DNA of 64,000 bases from Dactylorhiza incarnata (lineage: Eukaryota; Streptophyta; Magnoliopsida; Asparagales; Orchidaceae), in the NCBI GenBank assembly GCA_033032865.1, contig JAWHQI010000019.1:8908001-8972000 (forward strand), written 5' to 3'. The translations under genes and the position numbers were made by a program. The notes below the pieces were generated by a model. The model was not told where the DNA came from and did not search any database. It saw only the letters and a list, made by a program, of their open reading frames with translations. Below are positions 43,239 through 55,516 of this stretch, one piece after another (the stretch's first letter is position 1; each line of letters opens with the position of its first letter).

Positions 43239-44330
43239 TCATGTAGTTAAGGTATCTTGATCTTAGATATGCTTATATTATATTCATTGCATGAACATCA
43301 TCTCACTCCTTATACTTAAATTATGCATATTATTTTTGTTCTATCTTTGCATCTTGTGTTTGCATATTTTATTATTTTGATCTTTAATGATTTTATAAAA
43401 CACAAGTATTTGAAAAATCATAAAAAATATGCTTAAAAGTGCCTTCAAATCAACTCTTAAAAGTCTGAAATTTCTACAGTAAGAAGGCCTCTTTATAATA
43501 CAACAGAATTAAGAAAAACATTTTTCAAAAAAATCAAAATTGGCAGTTCTGTTTTGGCGTTAAGAAGTTAACGCCTGACGTTAGGCCCTTTGCTCCAAAA
43601 TTTTTATTTTTAAAAAATTTGTGGTATTTTCTTATGCATTATTTTGGGTTTATTTCTCTGGCATAGAATATCATTTACTGATAGACCTTTTAAATACTTC
43701 TATGTTTTCCAGAAAGTATTTGAATTTGAATATTTAAAAATAAATACAAAATTACAAAACAATTTCAAAGAACAAAAATATGTTTTTCTCTTTATGTGTG
43801 TTTATTGTTTTGTACTTATATAAAAATTCACAAATTAAAAAAAAAAATTTAATTGTTATTCATTGCCATTTGTCAAGGATGATTAAATATATCAATTAAA
43901 GATTAAATACAATGTTTAATTTAACTTCCAAGTTTCTTAAAAAATACTGTTTTGTATTTGTCATGCCTTTAAAATTATCTTGTTATGTGCAATGAAATGA
44001 ATTGTAGATAAACTTGTGTAGAAACACTTAGCATGCCTCTAAGTATGAGTAATGTATTATGTTTGATAATGATTTATTCACTCACTTATTTTTGATAATC
44101 TACATGTGTTTACAATCTTATATTTGCATGATTATGTAGTGTAATAACATAAATATTTAAAATGCATAAATAGATTACCTACACAACATTGAATTGGTTA
44201 TTACAATTCATTGTCTTTCATGCACTTATTCTTTAGAGAAATGTGGTTTAAAATGCTATGTTTGCAAATCAAGTGAATTCGGAGTCCTTAGTCAATAAAC
44301 TAAAAAGCAAATAATAAATGATAAGAAAAA

Positions 44331-44395
44331 CTCCACCAAGCACTACTCACCCTCCTGATAAGTCTTAATGAGCATTGTGAGGTTGAGCACCTTGG
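44331..44395 (+). other. Paired noncoding motif, copy 2 (C)
   Basis: CCAAGCACTACTCACC to GAGCACCTTGG; reverse complement of 5910-5975 in B with few changes. Confidence 0.7.
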
Positions 44396-44496
44396 CTAAA
44401 GAATTGTAAAGTGTCTTATAGCAAATAATTTATACACCACTTCTCTTAGTACACCAGATCACAAAAAATGAAAATAAAGCTAAAAAGTATAAAAAT

Positions 44497-44570
44497 GATC
44501 CCCAAGCACTACTTTGCACCCTGATAAGTGTTAATAAGTATTGTGTGTGCAGAGGACCTTAGTAGTTGTA
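44497..44570 (+). other. Paired noncoding motif, copy 1 (C)
   Basis: CCCCAAGCACTACTTTGCAC to GAGGACCTTAGTAGTTG; partner of 5725-5798 in B, in the same order relative to copy 2. Confidence 0.7.
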
Positions 44571-45726
44571 CTCTTTATTTATGTGAATTGAAATATTGCG
44601 GAAGTAATATTATTTGTCTATTTTAATGTTGTGTTATTTCATTATATATGTCATGTATTTTTGATTGATTCATTTGTATGCATTATCAAAACACTATTTT
44701 GTATACATTATTATCTTTCATAAAACTTCTACTCATGAGAATTGGATCCTAATGCTCATCTTCACTATTCTCTACAAACATAAGTAAATGCACTAGATAA
44801 CAAAGCATGATTGCTATAATGTTTATTTTTACTTGAAATGCAAATTAACTTACATTGTAGTTTCTATTTTTTCTTGATATTATAAAATCATGCTTGAAAT
44901 TTTATTCTAATGGAATAGCACCTCTTGAATCTTTAACTCAAACATCAACTTTTCAAATTTAAAACTCCTTATCCTTTATTTGATTTTATCTTCTAAAATG
45001 AAGTTTATGTTTAAGAGTGCTTATTATATTCTTCCGCTAAGTTTACTACTTATGCTCTTTCATGTCTATTTGTTTTTCAAAAAGTGGTATCTTAAAATAT
45101 AAATGCTTACTTTATCATCTCAGCTATGTTGCTTACTACTATATGTTCCATCATGCTTATATTTTTCTCAACAAGTAGTATTTAACAAGCTTTTGATTGC
45201 ATCATATTTTTCTTCTCTACATAGATCATATTAATCCTTATTGCATACTCTCTCCTAAATACTTTTTGATACTACCAAAAGGGGCGAATAAATTGCATAA
45301 ATCTAATATTTAGGGGGAGTGCATTATAATAATATCAAACTCAAAAAGGGTATCTGTGTAGGTGAGTAATCATATAGGAGGGGCATACAGTATCCTATGC
45401 TCGATCATGACAATTCTTGAATAAGTGGTTCCTAATCAATCTTAGTAGACATACACTCATCCCTACCCACTTTTGCTAATAACAAAGGGGGAGAATATAT
45501 TGAAAAATCTAGTAAAATATATATTTAGGTAGAGTAAACTATAAGAGAACACTTATGTATGGGGAGGACTTCATATAGAAAGAGTATGCATTATCACTTT
45601 CAAATCAATCACACTCTTAACCTATTATTCATGCATATCTTATTACCGCACTTACCTATAAACACAAATTACCTTAATCTCACTAATTTCTCATACAAGT
45701 ATTTATTATTATCAAAAGGGGGAGAT

Positions 45727-47209
45727 TGTTGGAGCCTATGTTTCGCATCTCTTGGTTAGAGAATAACAAATACCGTGTTGTATTTGATCTTGTATTTTGT
45801 GTGTTTATAGTGTGCAGGTTGTACATGAACTATAGCTACACATCCCTATGAGTAGTATGCTGATTGGAGACGATTCTCTAAAAAGAGAGAGTTAATACCC
45901 CGCATTAACTCTTAACGCCCTTCTTTAAGAGTTAACGCGCCGCTTTAACTCTTAATGCCCTGCTTTAAGAGTTAACGCCCCGCTTTAACACTTAACGCCC
46001 CGCGTTAAGAAGTTAACGCCCATCATTAACTTATCATCGATAAGGGATGTCGTTGAGAAGGGAATGACGTCGAGAAGTACCGTCGAGTACCAAGAGACAA
46101 CACCGATATTGACTCTTAATGACCGCGTTGAGTCCACAATCTCTGCCATGATCTCGACGGTTATACGATCTCAGCCACGACTATACACGATCACTAACAC
46201 AGGCGTTAACTACTTAACACCACGCGTTAGCTCCCGTGCCTATTTAAAGAGCAGCCCCTCTCATTCTACAACAATCATTCTATTGCCTCTAAAGCCAGAA
46301 TTATGATACTTTTGAAAGAGGCTCGTCTACAATAATTGAGAGATCTCCATTGGGCTAACATGAAGATCTAAAGATGATTTTGAAGGAGAAGTTCTACAAC
46401 GCATATTCTATACGAAGGACGAACACTTTAAGAACGCCAACGTCTACATCACCTTCGTCTTCACCTTCAAAATTTCTTGGAGAGTTTCTCTTACTTTACT
46501 TTTATCTTGTAATCTCTTACTTTATCCTTTTGTAATTGGAGTGGAGAAATCGTTCGGGGAGAACGTCAGATTTCTTGAAGGATTCCATGGGAAATTCGTC
46601 GCCTTGAGTGTGGCGACTAGGACTTGTGAGGTTTAGGAGGAATTCACCGCCTTGTGCATGGTGACTAGGTCTAGGTTAGATCTAGGGGGTGGCTAGAGGC
46701 CTTATCTGTGGTAAGATAGGCTATAGCCAACCGGTCCTTGGGAGAAGGACTAGTGAATCACAAAAAAGGATTTTTCATATTCTCGCCTTGATTTCTAGCG
46801 TTATAGAAATCAAACATTTGTGTAATCAATTTCTTATGAAATAAAATCATGCATTTTAATGTTTCATTCAATTGATTTTATTTCCTCTTTAAAAATGTTT
46901 TAAATTATCTTTTGAAGCAAAGCACTAAAGGAAAATATGTTGTAAGATTCTTTTTGTTCATTAACTTATGGAATTTAACTTCTGTCACTAACGTCGGGCG
47001 TTAGCACTAGCGCTAGCGTTAGTGGAGAAAAAATGAATTCCGTCTTGTTTACAAAGGAATCATCAATATAATTTTATCTGAGATATTAAAATAGATTTTC
47101 TTATAAAATATTCTGGAACTTCGGTCGCAAACTCTGATAAATTTAAATACGATTTAAATTCCATAAAACCCTTATTCACCCCCCTCTAAGGGCACATAAA
47201 GATCTAACA
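45727..47209 (+). repeat. 3' LTR of element C
   Basis: 1483 bp; longer than the 5' copy mainly because its TTAACGCC array (45890-46030) has more units. Confidence 0.92.
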
Positions 47210-47444
47210 GACCCTGCACGCGGGGGCGCTCGTGCGTTAGTGCGCATGAGATGGAGGTCTCGCGTGCCGGTGCAAACTGGAATGAGCCCCTATAAGCAGG
47301 TGCACACGGGAGGCGCTCCCGCACTTCGATACATAGGGTAGGCGCTTCCGGACGTCAATGTGCGCGGGAGGAACTGCTGATGAGCGGAAGGTGCTCCCAG
47401 CAAGGTGGTTTGTGCGGGAGGGAGGGCCCCGCCCGCCTGTGCTG
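47210..47444. other. GC-rich DNA with GCGGGAGG(C/A)GCTCC words
   Basis: About 235 bp with loosely repeated CGCGGGAGGCGCTCC words; continues the GC-rich flank left of C. No gene seen. Confidence 0.6.
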
Positions 47445-47666
47445 GAGAGTAAATTATAAGAGAACACTTATGTATGGGGAGGACTTCATATAGAAAGAGT
47501 ATGCATCATCGCTTTCAAATCTATCACGCTCTTAACCTGTTATTCATGCATATCTTATTACCGCACTTACCTATAAACACAAATTACCTTAATCTCACTA
47601 ATTTCTCATGCAAGTATTTATTATCATCAAAAGGGGGAGATTGTTGGAGCCTATGTTTCACATCTC
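47445..47666 (+). mobile_element. Relic of a C-family element (3' interior end and LTR start)
   Basis: Matches 45529-45751 of C nearly throughout, including the purine tract AAAAGGGGGAGA and the first 25 bases of the LTR (47642-47666). It is cut on the right by element J. Its left edge meets the GC-rich DNA with no LTR, so it is a broken fragment. Confidence 0.88.
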
Positions 47667-48771
47667 TGTTGGAGTTACCATTATGATCTAGAAGTGGTCA
47701 AACATGTAATGTCACTGACAACGCGATATGAGCCTGCAGGGTCGCACATAAGAGCATGTGGAGAAGATGGAAGATTGACTGTGTTGGTAAAGGTTACCAA
47801 TCACCATATAGAATGGGGGAGGTCCAGCAAATGTTGCTGTCTGAATTCATCGGGTTTACACGGATAGAATTCGTCGGAATTCGTCGGATATGATTCGTCG
47901 GATATGATTCGTCGGATTGTTCCGTGTAATCCCGACGAATTGTTACAGAGATCTCTAACTCGGCAAATGTTGCCGTCGAATATGATTCGTCGGATTCGTT
48001 GGATTGTTCCGTGGAATCCCGACGAATTGTTACAGAGATCCTTAACTCAGCAAATGTTGCCGTCTGATATGATTCGTCGGAATTCGTCGGATTCGTCAGA
48101 TTGTTCTGTGGAATCCCGACGAATTGTTACAGAGATCCTTAACTCGGCAAATATTGCCGTCTGATATGATTCGTCGGAATTCGTCGGATTGTTCCGTGGA
48201 ATCCCGACGAATTGTTACAGAAACCCCAAACTTCTGTATGGACTGCGGATAGCAATTTCTATAGGTCTTTTTATACTTCGGGTATAAATAGAACCGGTTT
48301 TAAGGGTTCATTGGATCACTTTCATTTCGATAAAGAAGAGGAGCCGACGGAAGAGTTCCGCCCGAACCCTAGACGGAAGAGTTCCGCCGCACTTCCACAG
48401 ATCTCCTCTCCGACGATTGTCGCCGGTGCTGTTCTTCCCGAAGCTGATCTAGCAGTCCGTGGAAGTGCAAGGTGCATTTGTTCTCCCTTCCGAGTTGCGT
48501 GCAGCATGATTTGGCGTTCTCCCGGCTCGTGTGGACCTCTGTAGAGACGTAGACAAAATTCTACGTGAGAACTCTCTTTGCCGCCGACAGGAATCTTCTT
48601 CTTGGAGCATCTAGGTTGGATTTGATCCAACTCCGCAAAGGTAATTTTCATACCTAGCAATTTTGTTAACTTCTGAATTCAATATTCATGGCCCGATCCA
48701 AATTCTTTTGGGTTATTCTGTTTATTTCCGCTGCGCCTACATATGATGTATGGTTCTAGAAAAACCCAACA
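47667..48771 (+). repeat. 5' LTR of element J
   Basis: 1105 bp, TGTTGGAGTT to ACCCAACA. U3 has about four tandem units near 90 bp (47829-48232) of GATATGATTCGTCGGAATTC and CCCGACGAATTGTTACAGAG words. TATAAATAG at 48283-48291 follows the array. Confidence 0.88.
48283..48291 (+). promoter_or_regulatory. TATA box in 5' LTR of J
   Basis: TATAAATAG about 50 bases after the last U3 repeat unit. Confidence 0.6.
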
Positions 48772-48772
48772 G

Positions 48773-48784
48773 TGGTATCAAAGC
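48773..48784 (+). other. Primer binding site of J (tRNA-Met type)
   Basis: TGGTATCAAAGC, one G-to-A change from the usual site, one base after the LTR. Confidence 0.85.
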
Positions 48785-49838
48785 GGGAGGTTAAGGTCAT
48801 GAATGTTGTATCAGAGGTTTGGTTATTCCAGTACGTGCAAATCTAGGTATTTAGAAGCGTTCTAAATGTCAAGATTTCTTCCTGGAACATCAAAAGTTGA
48901 TGATTTTTTCCAAGGGAAATTGGTGGTGATTTTGAAAAAATTGAACCCCGCCAGGAACGTCTGGGATTTCGTGGTTATTTCTAATTGTTAGAAATTGTTG
49001 TCTCCTTAGCAGTAACCGTCCCTCAAGTGGTTAATGAACCCTTGTATTGTTTTGGATTTTGAATCCAACAATGAGAGACGAGCTTGTCTACTGCTTTAAG
49101 TCGAGTTGTCTTTGCCTTTGTCCAATGCATGTAAATCTGAAGATTTGGAAGAGTTCTAAATGTCCAGATTTAGCCCTTTCGTCTATCAAAGGTTGATAGT
49201 CTTACGTTGTGCACATAAGGGATGCATGTGGATTTTAGAAATTTTGTTTTTCTGTTGATGTGCACTTTGATCAAATGTTGATCATGGTTAAGTGTTAACC
49301 TATTATTAAAATTAAAATCCCTTCATCAAATATTAAGTGTTCGGATGCCTTCCGATGGATGACACTCTTCCTGCCTCGATCGATGAAGTGTGGGCTTGCC
49401 AAAGCAAGGTGCATTAATCTATCTTGGTAAGGGTGCGAGCGGATAATTGTGATATCCCATTGTCGACATCGGGTCTAACTTAACTAGGTGACCTCAAAGG
49501 TTAAGTGCCTAGAGGCATAGGGTTGGCATGCACCATATGATGGATGCGAATAAGGAGTTATTCACCAGCCATACAAGAGTTGTATGAGGATGCAATTGGC
49601 AAGCGTTGCCTACCTAAATAACCGCATTATGAGAGGAACGCCAAAGCGGACTCGTGGTGTTGGTGAAATACGGATCTTGTCCACTAAGAGAGTAGCTCGC
49701 ATGAACTCTCCGAATTGATAGTGAGGGCTATCAGTTTGAATAAAATAGTGGGAGTATTTAATTGAAGTCCAAATTAAAAAAATTGTATTTTGAAATTAAG
49801 GTACTGATTGAATTCTGCATGAATTCTTGTAGAATTCC
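48785..49838 (+). other. Long leader of element J
   Basis: About 1050 bases between primer site and gag with no long ORF. Leaders of this size in Copia elements can carry packaging signals; I see no specific structure. Confidence 0.6.
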
Positions 49839-50636
49839 ATGGCAAGTGGTTCACATTCCACCTTGTCCCTGAGAGCTATCCTTGAGAAGGACAAGCTAAG
49901 TGGGACGAACTATATGGACTGGTATAGGAACCTGAGAATTGTTCTCAGGCAAGAGCGAAAGCTCTACGTCTTGGAAGAAGAAGCCCCCGAGGTGCCGACC
50001 GGGAACTCGTCCCGTGTTGATAAGGATGCTTATAAGAAGTATACCGATGACACCTTAGACGTCGAGTGCCTTATGCTTGCCACCATGAACTCTGAGCTTC
50101 AGAAGCAACACGAGAACATGGGGTGCAAGGAGATTGACGAGCACCTAAGGAAAATGTTTCAAGGGCAAGCTCGTCAAGAGAGGTTCGATGTCACGAAGGC
50201 CTTATTTCAGTGCAAAATGGGAGCTCGAGACTCAGTTGGTACTCACGTACTCAAGATGATTTGGTATATAGAGAACCTGGAGAGACTGGGTTTTCCTCTG
50301 GGTCAAGAGTTGGCCACAGATCTTATCCTGCAATCGTTGCCGGATAGTTATGAGCAGTTTGTCTTGAACTACAACATGAATGAAATAGACAAGACACTGC
50401 CCGAGCTCCTAGGCATGTTGCGAACTGCCGAGATAAACATGAAGAAGGCCAAGCCTGCTAGTCCCATATTGATGGTACATAAAGGCAAGGGTAAGGCCAA
50501 GGGCTTCAAGAAGATGAAGGTGAGACCTAAGTCACATCTTGAAGGAAGGGAAATGCCACCACTGTGGCAAGGAAGGGAAATGCCACTACTGTGGCAAGGA
50601 TGGTCATTGGAGGAGGAATTGTCCTTCGTACATTGA
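49839..50636 (+). pseudogene. Copia gag of J, frameshifted before the zinc knuckle
   Basis: Starts MASGSHSTLSLRAILEKDKL, then SGTNYMDWYRNLRIVLRQE, the usual Copia gag opening. The capsid-like part continues with MLATMNSELQKQHENM and LILQSLPDSYEQFVLNYNM. After about residue 230 the frame turns to nonsense (MPPLWQGREMPLLWQG), because the zinc knuckle is now in the frame that starts at 50539. A one-base shift near 50530-50545 explains it. Most plant Copia elements have one gag-pol frame, so this is probably a mutation and not programmed frameshifting. Confidence 0.85.
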
Positions 50637-51810
50637 CGGTCTGCGGAAAATGAAGGGAGGTATGACTACCGCTTCGAATATTTACGTTATAGAGATAAAC
50701 CTTTCTGCTCCTTCATCTTGGGTATTGGATACCGGATGTGGTTCTCACATTTGTACAAATGTGCAGGAACTGAAAAGGAGAAGATTGCTGAGTAAAAGAG
50801 AGGTGGACCTGCGTGTCGGCAATGGAGCAAGAGTTGCTGCTGTAGCCGTAGGGGTTTACCGTCTTTCTTTGCCCAGTGGGCTTATAATAGAACTTAATAA
50901 TTGTTATTTTGTTCCGGCCATAACTAGAAACATTATATCCATTTCATGCTTAGACATGATTGGATTTTCTTTTATAATTAAGAACAATTGTTGTTCTATA
51001 TTTAAGAATGATGTTTGTTATGCTGTAGCTCAATTGTTTAATGGTCTTTATGTTTTGAACCTGGACCATCTGATCTATAATGTAGATAATAATAAAAGAC
51101 TAAGAACAAATGACTCAAATCCTACATATCTCTGGCATTGTCGTTTGGGCCATATAAACGAGAAGCGCATATCCAAGCTCCATAAAGATGGACTATTGGA
51201 CTCATTTGATTATGAATCATTTGAGCGATGCGAGTCTTGTTTATTAGGCAAGATGACTAAAGCCCCTTTCACTGGTTATACTGAGAGGGCTGAGGATCTC
51301 TTGGGTGTTGTATATAGTGATGTATGCGGGCCCATGAGTTCTATAGCTAGAGGTGGGTATTTCTACTTCGTTACATTTACTGATGATTTCAGTAGATACG
51401 GATACGTGTATCTTATGAAGTGCAAATCCGAAACTTTTGAAAAGTTCAATGAGTTTAAGAATGAAGTGGAGAACCAATTGGGTAAAAAGGTTAAAGCACT
51501 CCGATCTGATCGAGGTGGCGAATACCTGAGTCATGAGTTCCGTGATCATCTGAAAGAGTGTGGTATTGTATCACAGCTCACTCCACCTAGGACACCGCAG
51601 TATAATGGTGTGTCTGAGAGGAGAAATCATACTCTGTTAGACATGGTACGGTCGATGATGAGTCATGCAGACTTGCCTGTTTCCTTTTGGGGTTTTGCTT
51701 TAGAGACTGCTGCAATGACACTGAATCGTGCTCCGACGAAAATGGTTCTAAAGACACCATATGAGATATGAACTGGGAAGCGTCCTAGTATGTCATTCAT
51801 TAAAATTTGG
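50539..51810 (+). pseudogene. Copia knuckle, protease and integrase of J, truncated
   Basis: The frame opens with a duplicated knuckle: CHHCGKEGK, then CHYCGKDGHWRRNC complete. Protease follows, with WVLDTGCGSHIC carrying the catalytic Asp-Thr-Gly. Integrase has its zinc finger (LWHCRLGHINEKR ... CESCLLGK), then YSDVCGP and ALRSDRGGEY for the two Asp and GVSERRNH for the Glu, so the catalytic triad is whole. A TGA at 51769 interrupts TPYEI-stop-TGKRPS, where the family has Trp. At 51810, within KIWG, the sequence passes into element H. Confidence 0.9.
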
Positions 51811-52021
51811 GCCATATTGCAAAGGGACAGGGCACTGTGATGGACCGAAGCCTTTGGGATGGTAGGAGATGTAGAGGGGCGAACAACTGGCAATTTGAAC
51901 ACTTCCTTGCGAACTCCGCCGCATCCTTGCTGAGGATAGGCCAAAAGTAGACCTGCCTCAGTACTCTCCCTTCCAAGGTTCGGCTTCCTGAGTGGCTGCC
52001 ACACTCTCCCGAGTGGATCTC
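51811..52021 (-). pseudogene. Gypsy integrase zinc finger of H
   Basis: The reverse strand reads HSGECGSHSGSRTLEGRVLR, then GYFWP-like VYFWPILSKDAAEF and CSNCQLFAP, the His2-Cys2 finger of Gypsy integrases, ending ITVPCPFAIW at the J junction. The His and Cys residues are present. The catalytic core is missing. Confidence 0.85.
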
Positions 52022-53548
52022 TGGTGCACAAATCCTGCACACCACTATAGGTGGTGGCGTGACTGCAGCACGAAACGGCAGTGTACCAATCGTTCAAGTA
52101 ATATAAAATGAGGAGTAAATCCCCGAGTATCGAATCTCGGAAGGAACACAGTAAGGTGGAGTTTACTTTTGAGAAGGACTTGAGATCGAAGTCCTTAAGT
52201 CGGATGGATGCGGAAGGGGGATGATTTGGGTTATGGAAAATAAAAGAAAATAACTAATTACTCCTATGCAGGCCTTGAGCGCACTGCTTCGCCGGACGGA
52301 TGGAAACTACGCAGGCCGTTATGCTCTGCTTCGCTAGGCGGATGGGCGAGTGGGCAAGCGGATGAGGTGGTGCGCACTGGCGGAAGTGAAGGTGATACAC
52401 GGGCCGCTATGCACCGCTTCGCTTGGCGGATGGAAGAGTAGTCATACGAAATGGAAGAGTAGGCTGGCGTAATGGAGTGGAGGGTGATTGCGTAGTGGAT
52501 GATGGGTGGAGGCGCTCCTCACTTGCATAAACCACAGAGATAATTTCACATAGACATGAAATATACTAAATAGCATAACAAGGTTTAGCATACATTATTC
52601 ATACACTCAAATAATAAAGGAAAACTACACTACAATATAAAGGGGGTTGAGATTACAACCAAAGCACGGAGACTCATCAGAGGTTCACGGCCGGAATCGA
52701 GGGTTGTCAGTCCTTGTCCGAGCTCGGGCTCCAACTGCCGTCCGGGGTCCGGAAGAGCTGTCACCTTCTTCTATTGTACCCGTCTTCTCCGTCAATCTTC
52801 TCTGGCCATGATCTCACCGGAGAACTTCATATATGCAGCAGGAAATCCCTCTGAAATGGAGCTCTGGAGGTGCACGAACAATGGAGGAGGCCTAGAGGAT
52901 GCTCCGGCTTGAGATATGCAAGAGAATGGCGGCCGGAGCTCCTCCCGAAGGTGGGCGGCGATGGAGTGGCGAACTGGGCGCTCATGAGCGGAAAAATGGC
53001 GGACTGGAAGTGATCCTCGACCTAAAAATGCGCTTGCCTATTTATAGGCGGAGCAGCAAATTTAAGCGCGCACGGTCAACGGCGCACGATCAATGGTCGT
53101 GCGCGAAGGAATGCCTCTGATCGTGCGCGAAGAACCTATAGCATAGGCCTGAAATACAAAATAGCGCACGGTCAGCGGCGCACGACCAATGGTCGTGCGC
53201 GAAGAAGGCCTATGATCGTGCGCCGACGCTCTGTCTGTTAAGGGGAATTATCGCACGACCAGTGGTCGTGCGCCTGGTCGTGCGCGAAGAAAAACGCACG
53301 ACCAGTGGCTTTTTCGACCGAAAATTCCCCAGAACCAATTCTGAGTGTCGCACAACCCCTGAGCCTGCATGAAAACAACCAGGATCACTGAAATACCAAG
53401 AATCACACCAAATTGGGCTAAAATGTGCACTACAAGTGAGAATTTTGAATGAATGAAATATAAGCATTGATACACAAAAAGTGAAGTGCAAGTGCGTGAA
53501 AACTAGCCCAGATGAGTCCATAAAAGTGTATATAATTTGGACTCATCA
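52022..53548 (-). repeat. 3' LTR of element G
   Basis: 1527 bp. Palindromic words GCACGACCA / TGGTCGTGC at 53066-53310 lie just upstream, on the minus strand, of TATAAATAGG (53038-53047). It ends on the minus strand in TTTGTGCACCA. Confidence 0.92.
53038..53047 (-). promoter_or_regulatory. TATA box in 3' LTR of G
   Basis: TATAAATAGG on the minus strand, kept at 57756-57765 in the 5' LTR, next to the palindromic array. Confidence 0.65.
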
Positions 53549-53561
53549 CACCCCCAGACTT
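53549..53561 (-). other. Polypurine tract of G
   Basis: AAGTCTGGGGGTG on the minus strand, identical to that of F. Confidence 0.85.
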
Positions 53562-55516
53562 ACCTATTTGCGCGTCCCGAGCAAACAACTCTCGGCGGAC
53601 GGGAAAAACAAGGGTTAGAAAGGTGATTGTGGCTAGGAGTAATATGCGAAATCAAATAAACACGTACATAAAATTTTCGTAGAAGAAATTTCTACTATGC
53701 AAAGTAATTTACAAATATCTAAAATAGTAAATAAGAGATTAGTTTACTCAAAAACTGAACCAAGTGTGATCTGCCAGTCACGTGTAGGGAGAATGTAAAG
53801 ACGCGCTCAGACAAGTATTTCACAAAATACGGGATACAGAACTAACTCCACTGAAATCCATCGGTGTCGGGAGCCATAAGCTCGCACTTTCGCACTCTCT
53901 CCACAGCATTAGGTAAAACTACACACTAGTCAATAGGGCTTTCGGGTAAATATGCGGCTTAGGCTGCGGTAGGATATACAATGATAAACTCGGAGGCTAA
54001 CACACCAAACACATTTGAGCAATACACTTTGTAAACCCCGGCAACACAGAAAGCTGATGTGTTCATCGCCAACACCCAATATAAAGTAATTCCTATCAAA
54101 CAATTCAGAACTTCTGAATTAGAATATAAAGAACTCGGAATTTTTTTCTTTTGGAGCGCTAATCTTTTCAATTTTTAGCTCACAAATACCTTTTTTTTTG
54201 TTCTTCAACTTAGCCAATAACACCACGTCACAATAATTAGTTATACTATAAAGCTCAAAACACGTGCGTATACAGGTTTGGTGATCTTGGCTTAAGCGAG
54301 AGCGGTGGAGCTAAATAGAAAAGGTGGGATAGGCTCAAAATTGGTTAGCTAGGATGAATTTCTGGTTTTGGCTCAAAGCTCAAACGGTCCAAAGAATGGC
54401 CTACATCATGCTAATGCGTTAGAACTACCCGGTGCCTATGTTTCGAAAGTCGTTAGGGGCGAGTTCTTAGCCACCGAGAAAGATAACTCTTTTTCCCGAC
54501 TCGAGAAATACGAATCTAGCGTTCGATACCAACTCACCTACACTACCGGTAGATCAGCACAGGTTCATGCTTTGAGTAAAATAAAACTCTAATTACTAGA
54601 TTAGATAAGAATAAATATACATAGCATGAAAATAGAAATAGCTTCTACGCAAAATTCTATGCAAAACATGAGTATTCGATTAGAACACTACTGGAGTCGA
54701 CATCGTACTTCAAACCATAATTTCTAGCTAACACAATTGATTTCCCGACTCCATTCCAAAAGGAAATTTGGCACGGTAGCACTCGCAAGTAAGTGCGTGC
54801 ATAATGGGTGCTGTGGTGTATGCTATAATATGACATAAATAAAAATATACTTTTGGTATGCAAAAACGTGTACACGTGTAGTGAACACTCGGTACACTCC
54901 CCCCAGAATTGAATTGGACAATCACATGAATTATGACAATGAGAATAATGAAATGCTAAGGAAGAGGGTACCTATGCTCAGATATGAGCATACCAGAAGA
55001 TTGGCGTTAATACTGCGAAGGAAATCCAAGTCCGCCACCAAAAGAAATTGCCTCACACCTGCAGGCAAAAAGGCTCCAAGCAAAAATATATAACACTAAA
55101 CTATTAACGGGTTAACAACAAAAACTTGGGTTGTCTCCCAGCAACGCTTTTGTTTACCGTCCTTAAGCTGGACTTAATACTTGTATTAAGCAGTTTGAAA
55201 GATTGTCTAAGCATAAAAGAAAAAGTTAATAAATCCTAATTATTATTACATGCTCAGCAAAATAATCAACTATAAGTTGATTTAAAGTAGTAACTGCAAA
55301 TAAAAGAAATGGGTCCGAAGACCCAACAGCAGTCAAGAGGATCAGGAGCTTTCCATCTCCAAATTTCATCTTTCTTCATCCTCTTCCTCTCCTCCAATCT
55401 GCGGTCATGGATGAAGTAGCGTTTTCCACCCTGCACCCAGTCTTTCAAGGAAAACGCAGGCAATGATGATGAGGTGGAATAGGCGATTGAATTCATCATT
55501 GCCATTTGCTCTTTCT
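53562..55516 (-). other. Noncoding 3' interior of G
   Basis: No credible gene. On the minus strand 54565-54300 matches 34380-34620 of F, and 53880-53838 matches 35085-35120 of F. The rest diverges. Confidence 0.65.

Larger units (their letters stand above)
41858..45726 (+). other. Noncoding interior of C, with polypurine tract
   Basis: AT-rich and without pol. Shared with B: block 43060-43238, paired motifs 44331-44395 and 44497-44570. At 43558-43575 the word CGTTAAGAAGTTAACGCC is identical to one in both LTRs. The purine tract AAAAGGGGGAGA (45714-45725) ends the region. Remaining stretches show nothing by eye. Confidence 0.75.
38957..47209 (+). mobile_element. Element C: gag-only Copia-type LTR element, sister of B
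   Basis: LTRs 38957-40395 and 45727-47209 start TGTTGGAGCC and end TC(C/T)AACA. The target duplication GACCC is exact (38952-38956, 47210-47214). It reads on the plus strand: primer site at 40398, decayed gag 40446-41857, then nearly 4 kb without pol. Leader, gag, LTR end (CTTATTCACCCCCCTCTAAG) and noncoding blocks match element B. Confidence 0.92.
47667..51810 (+). mobile_element. Element J: Copia LTR retrotransposon, 3' half missing
   Basis: 5' LTR, tRNA-Met-type primer site, leader, gag, protease and integrase in Copia order. Reverse transcriptase, RNase H and the 3' LTR are missing: at 51810 the integrase joins a minus-strand Gypsy fragment. The five bases before it, ATCTC (47662-47666), should be its target copy; the mate is lost. 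Confidence 0.9.

Noticed and set aside
50530..50636. Programmed ribosomal frameshift between gag and pol in J
   Set aside because: No clear slippery heptamer plus structure was seen, the shift falls before the knuckle and not after it, and the element has other mutations.
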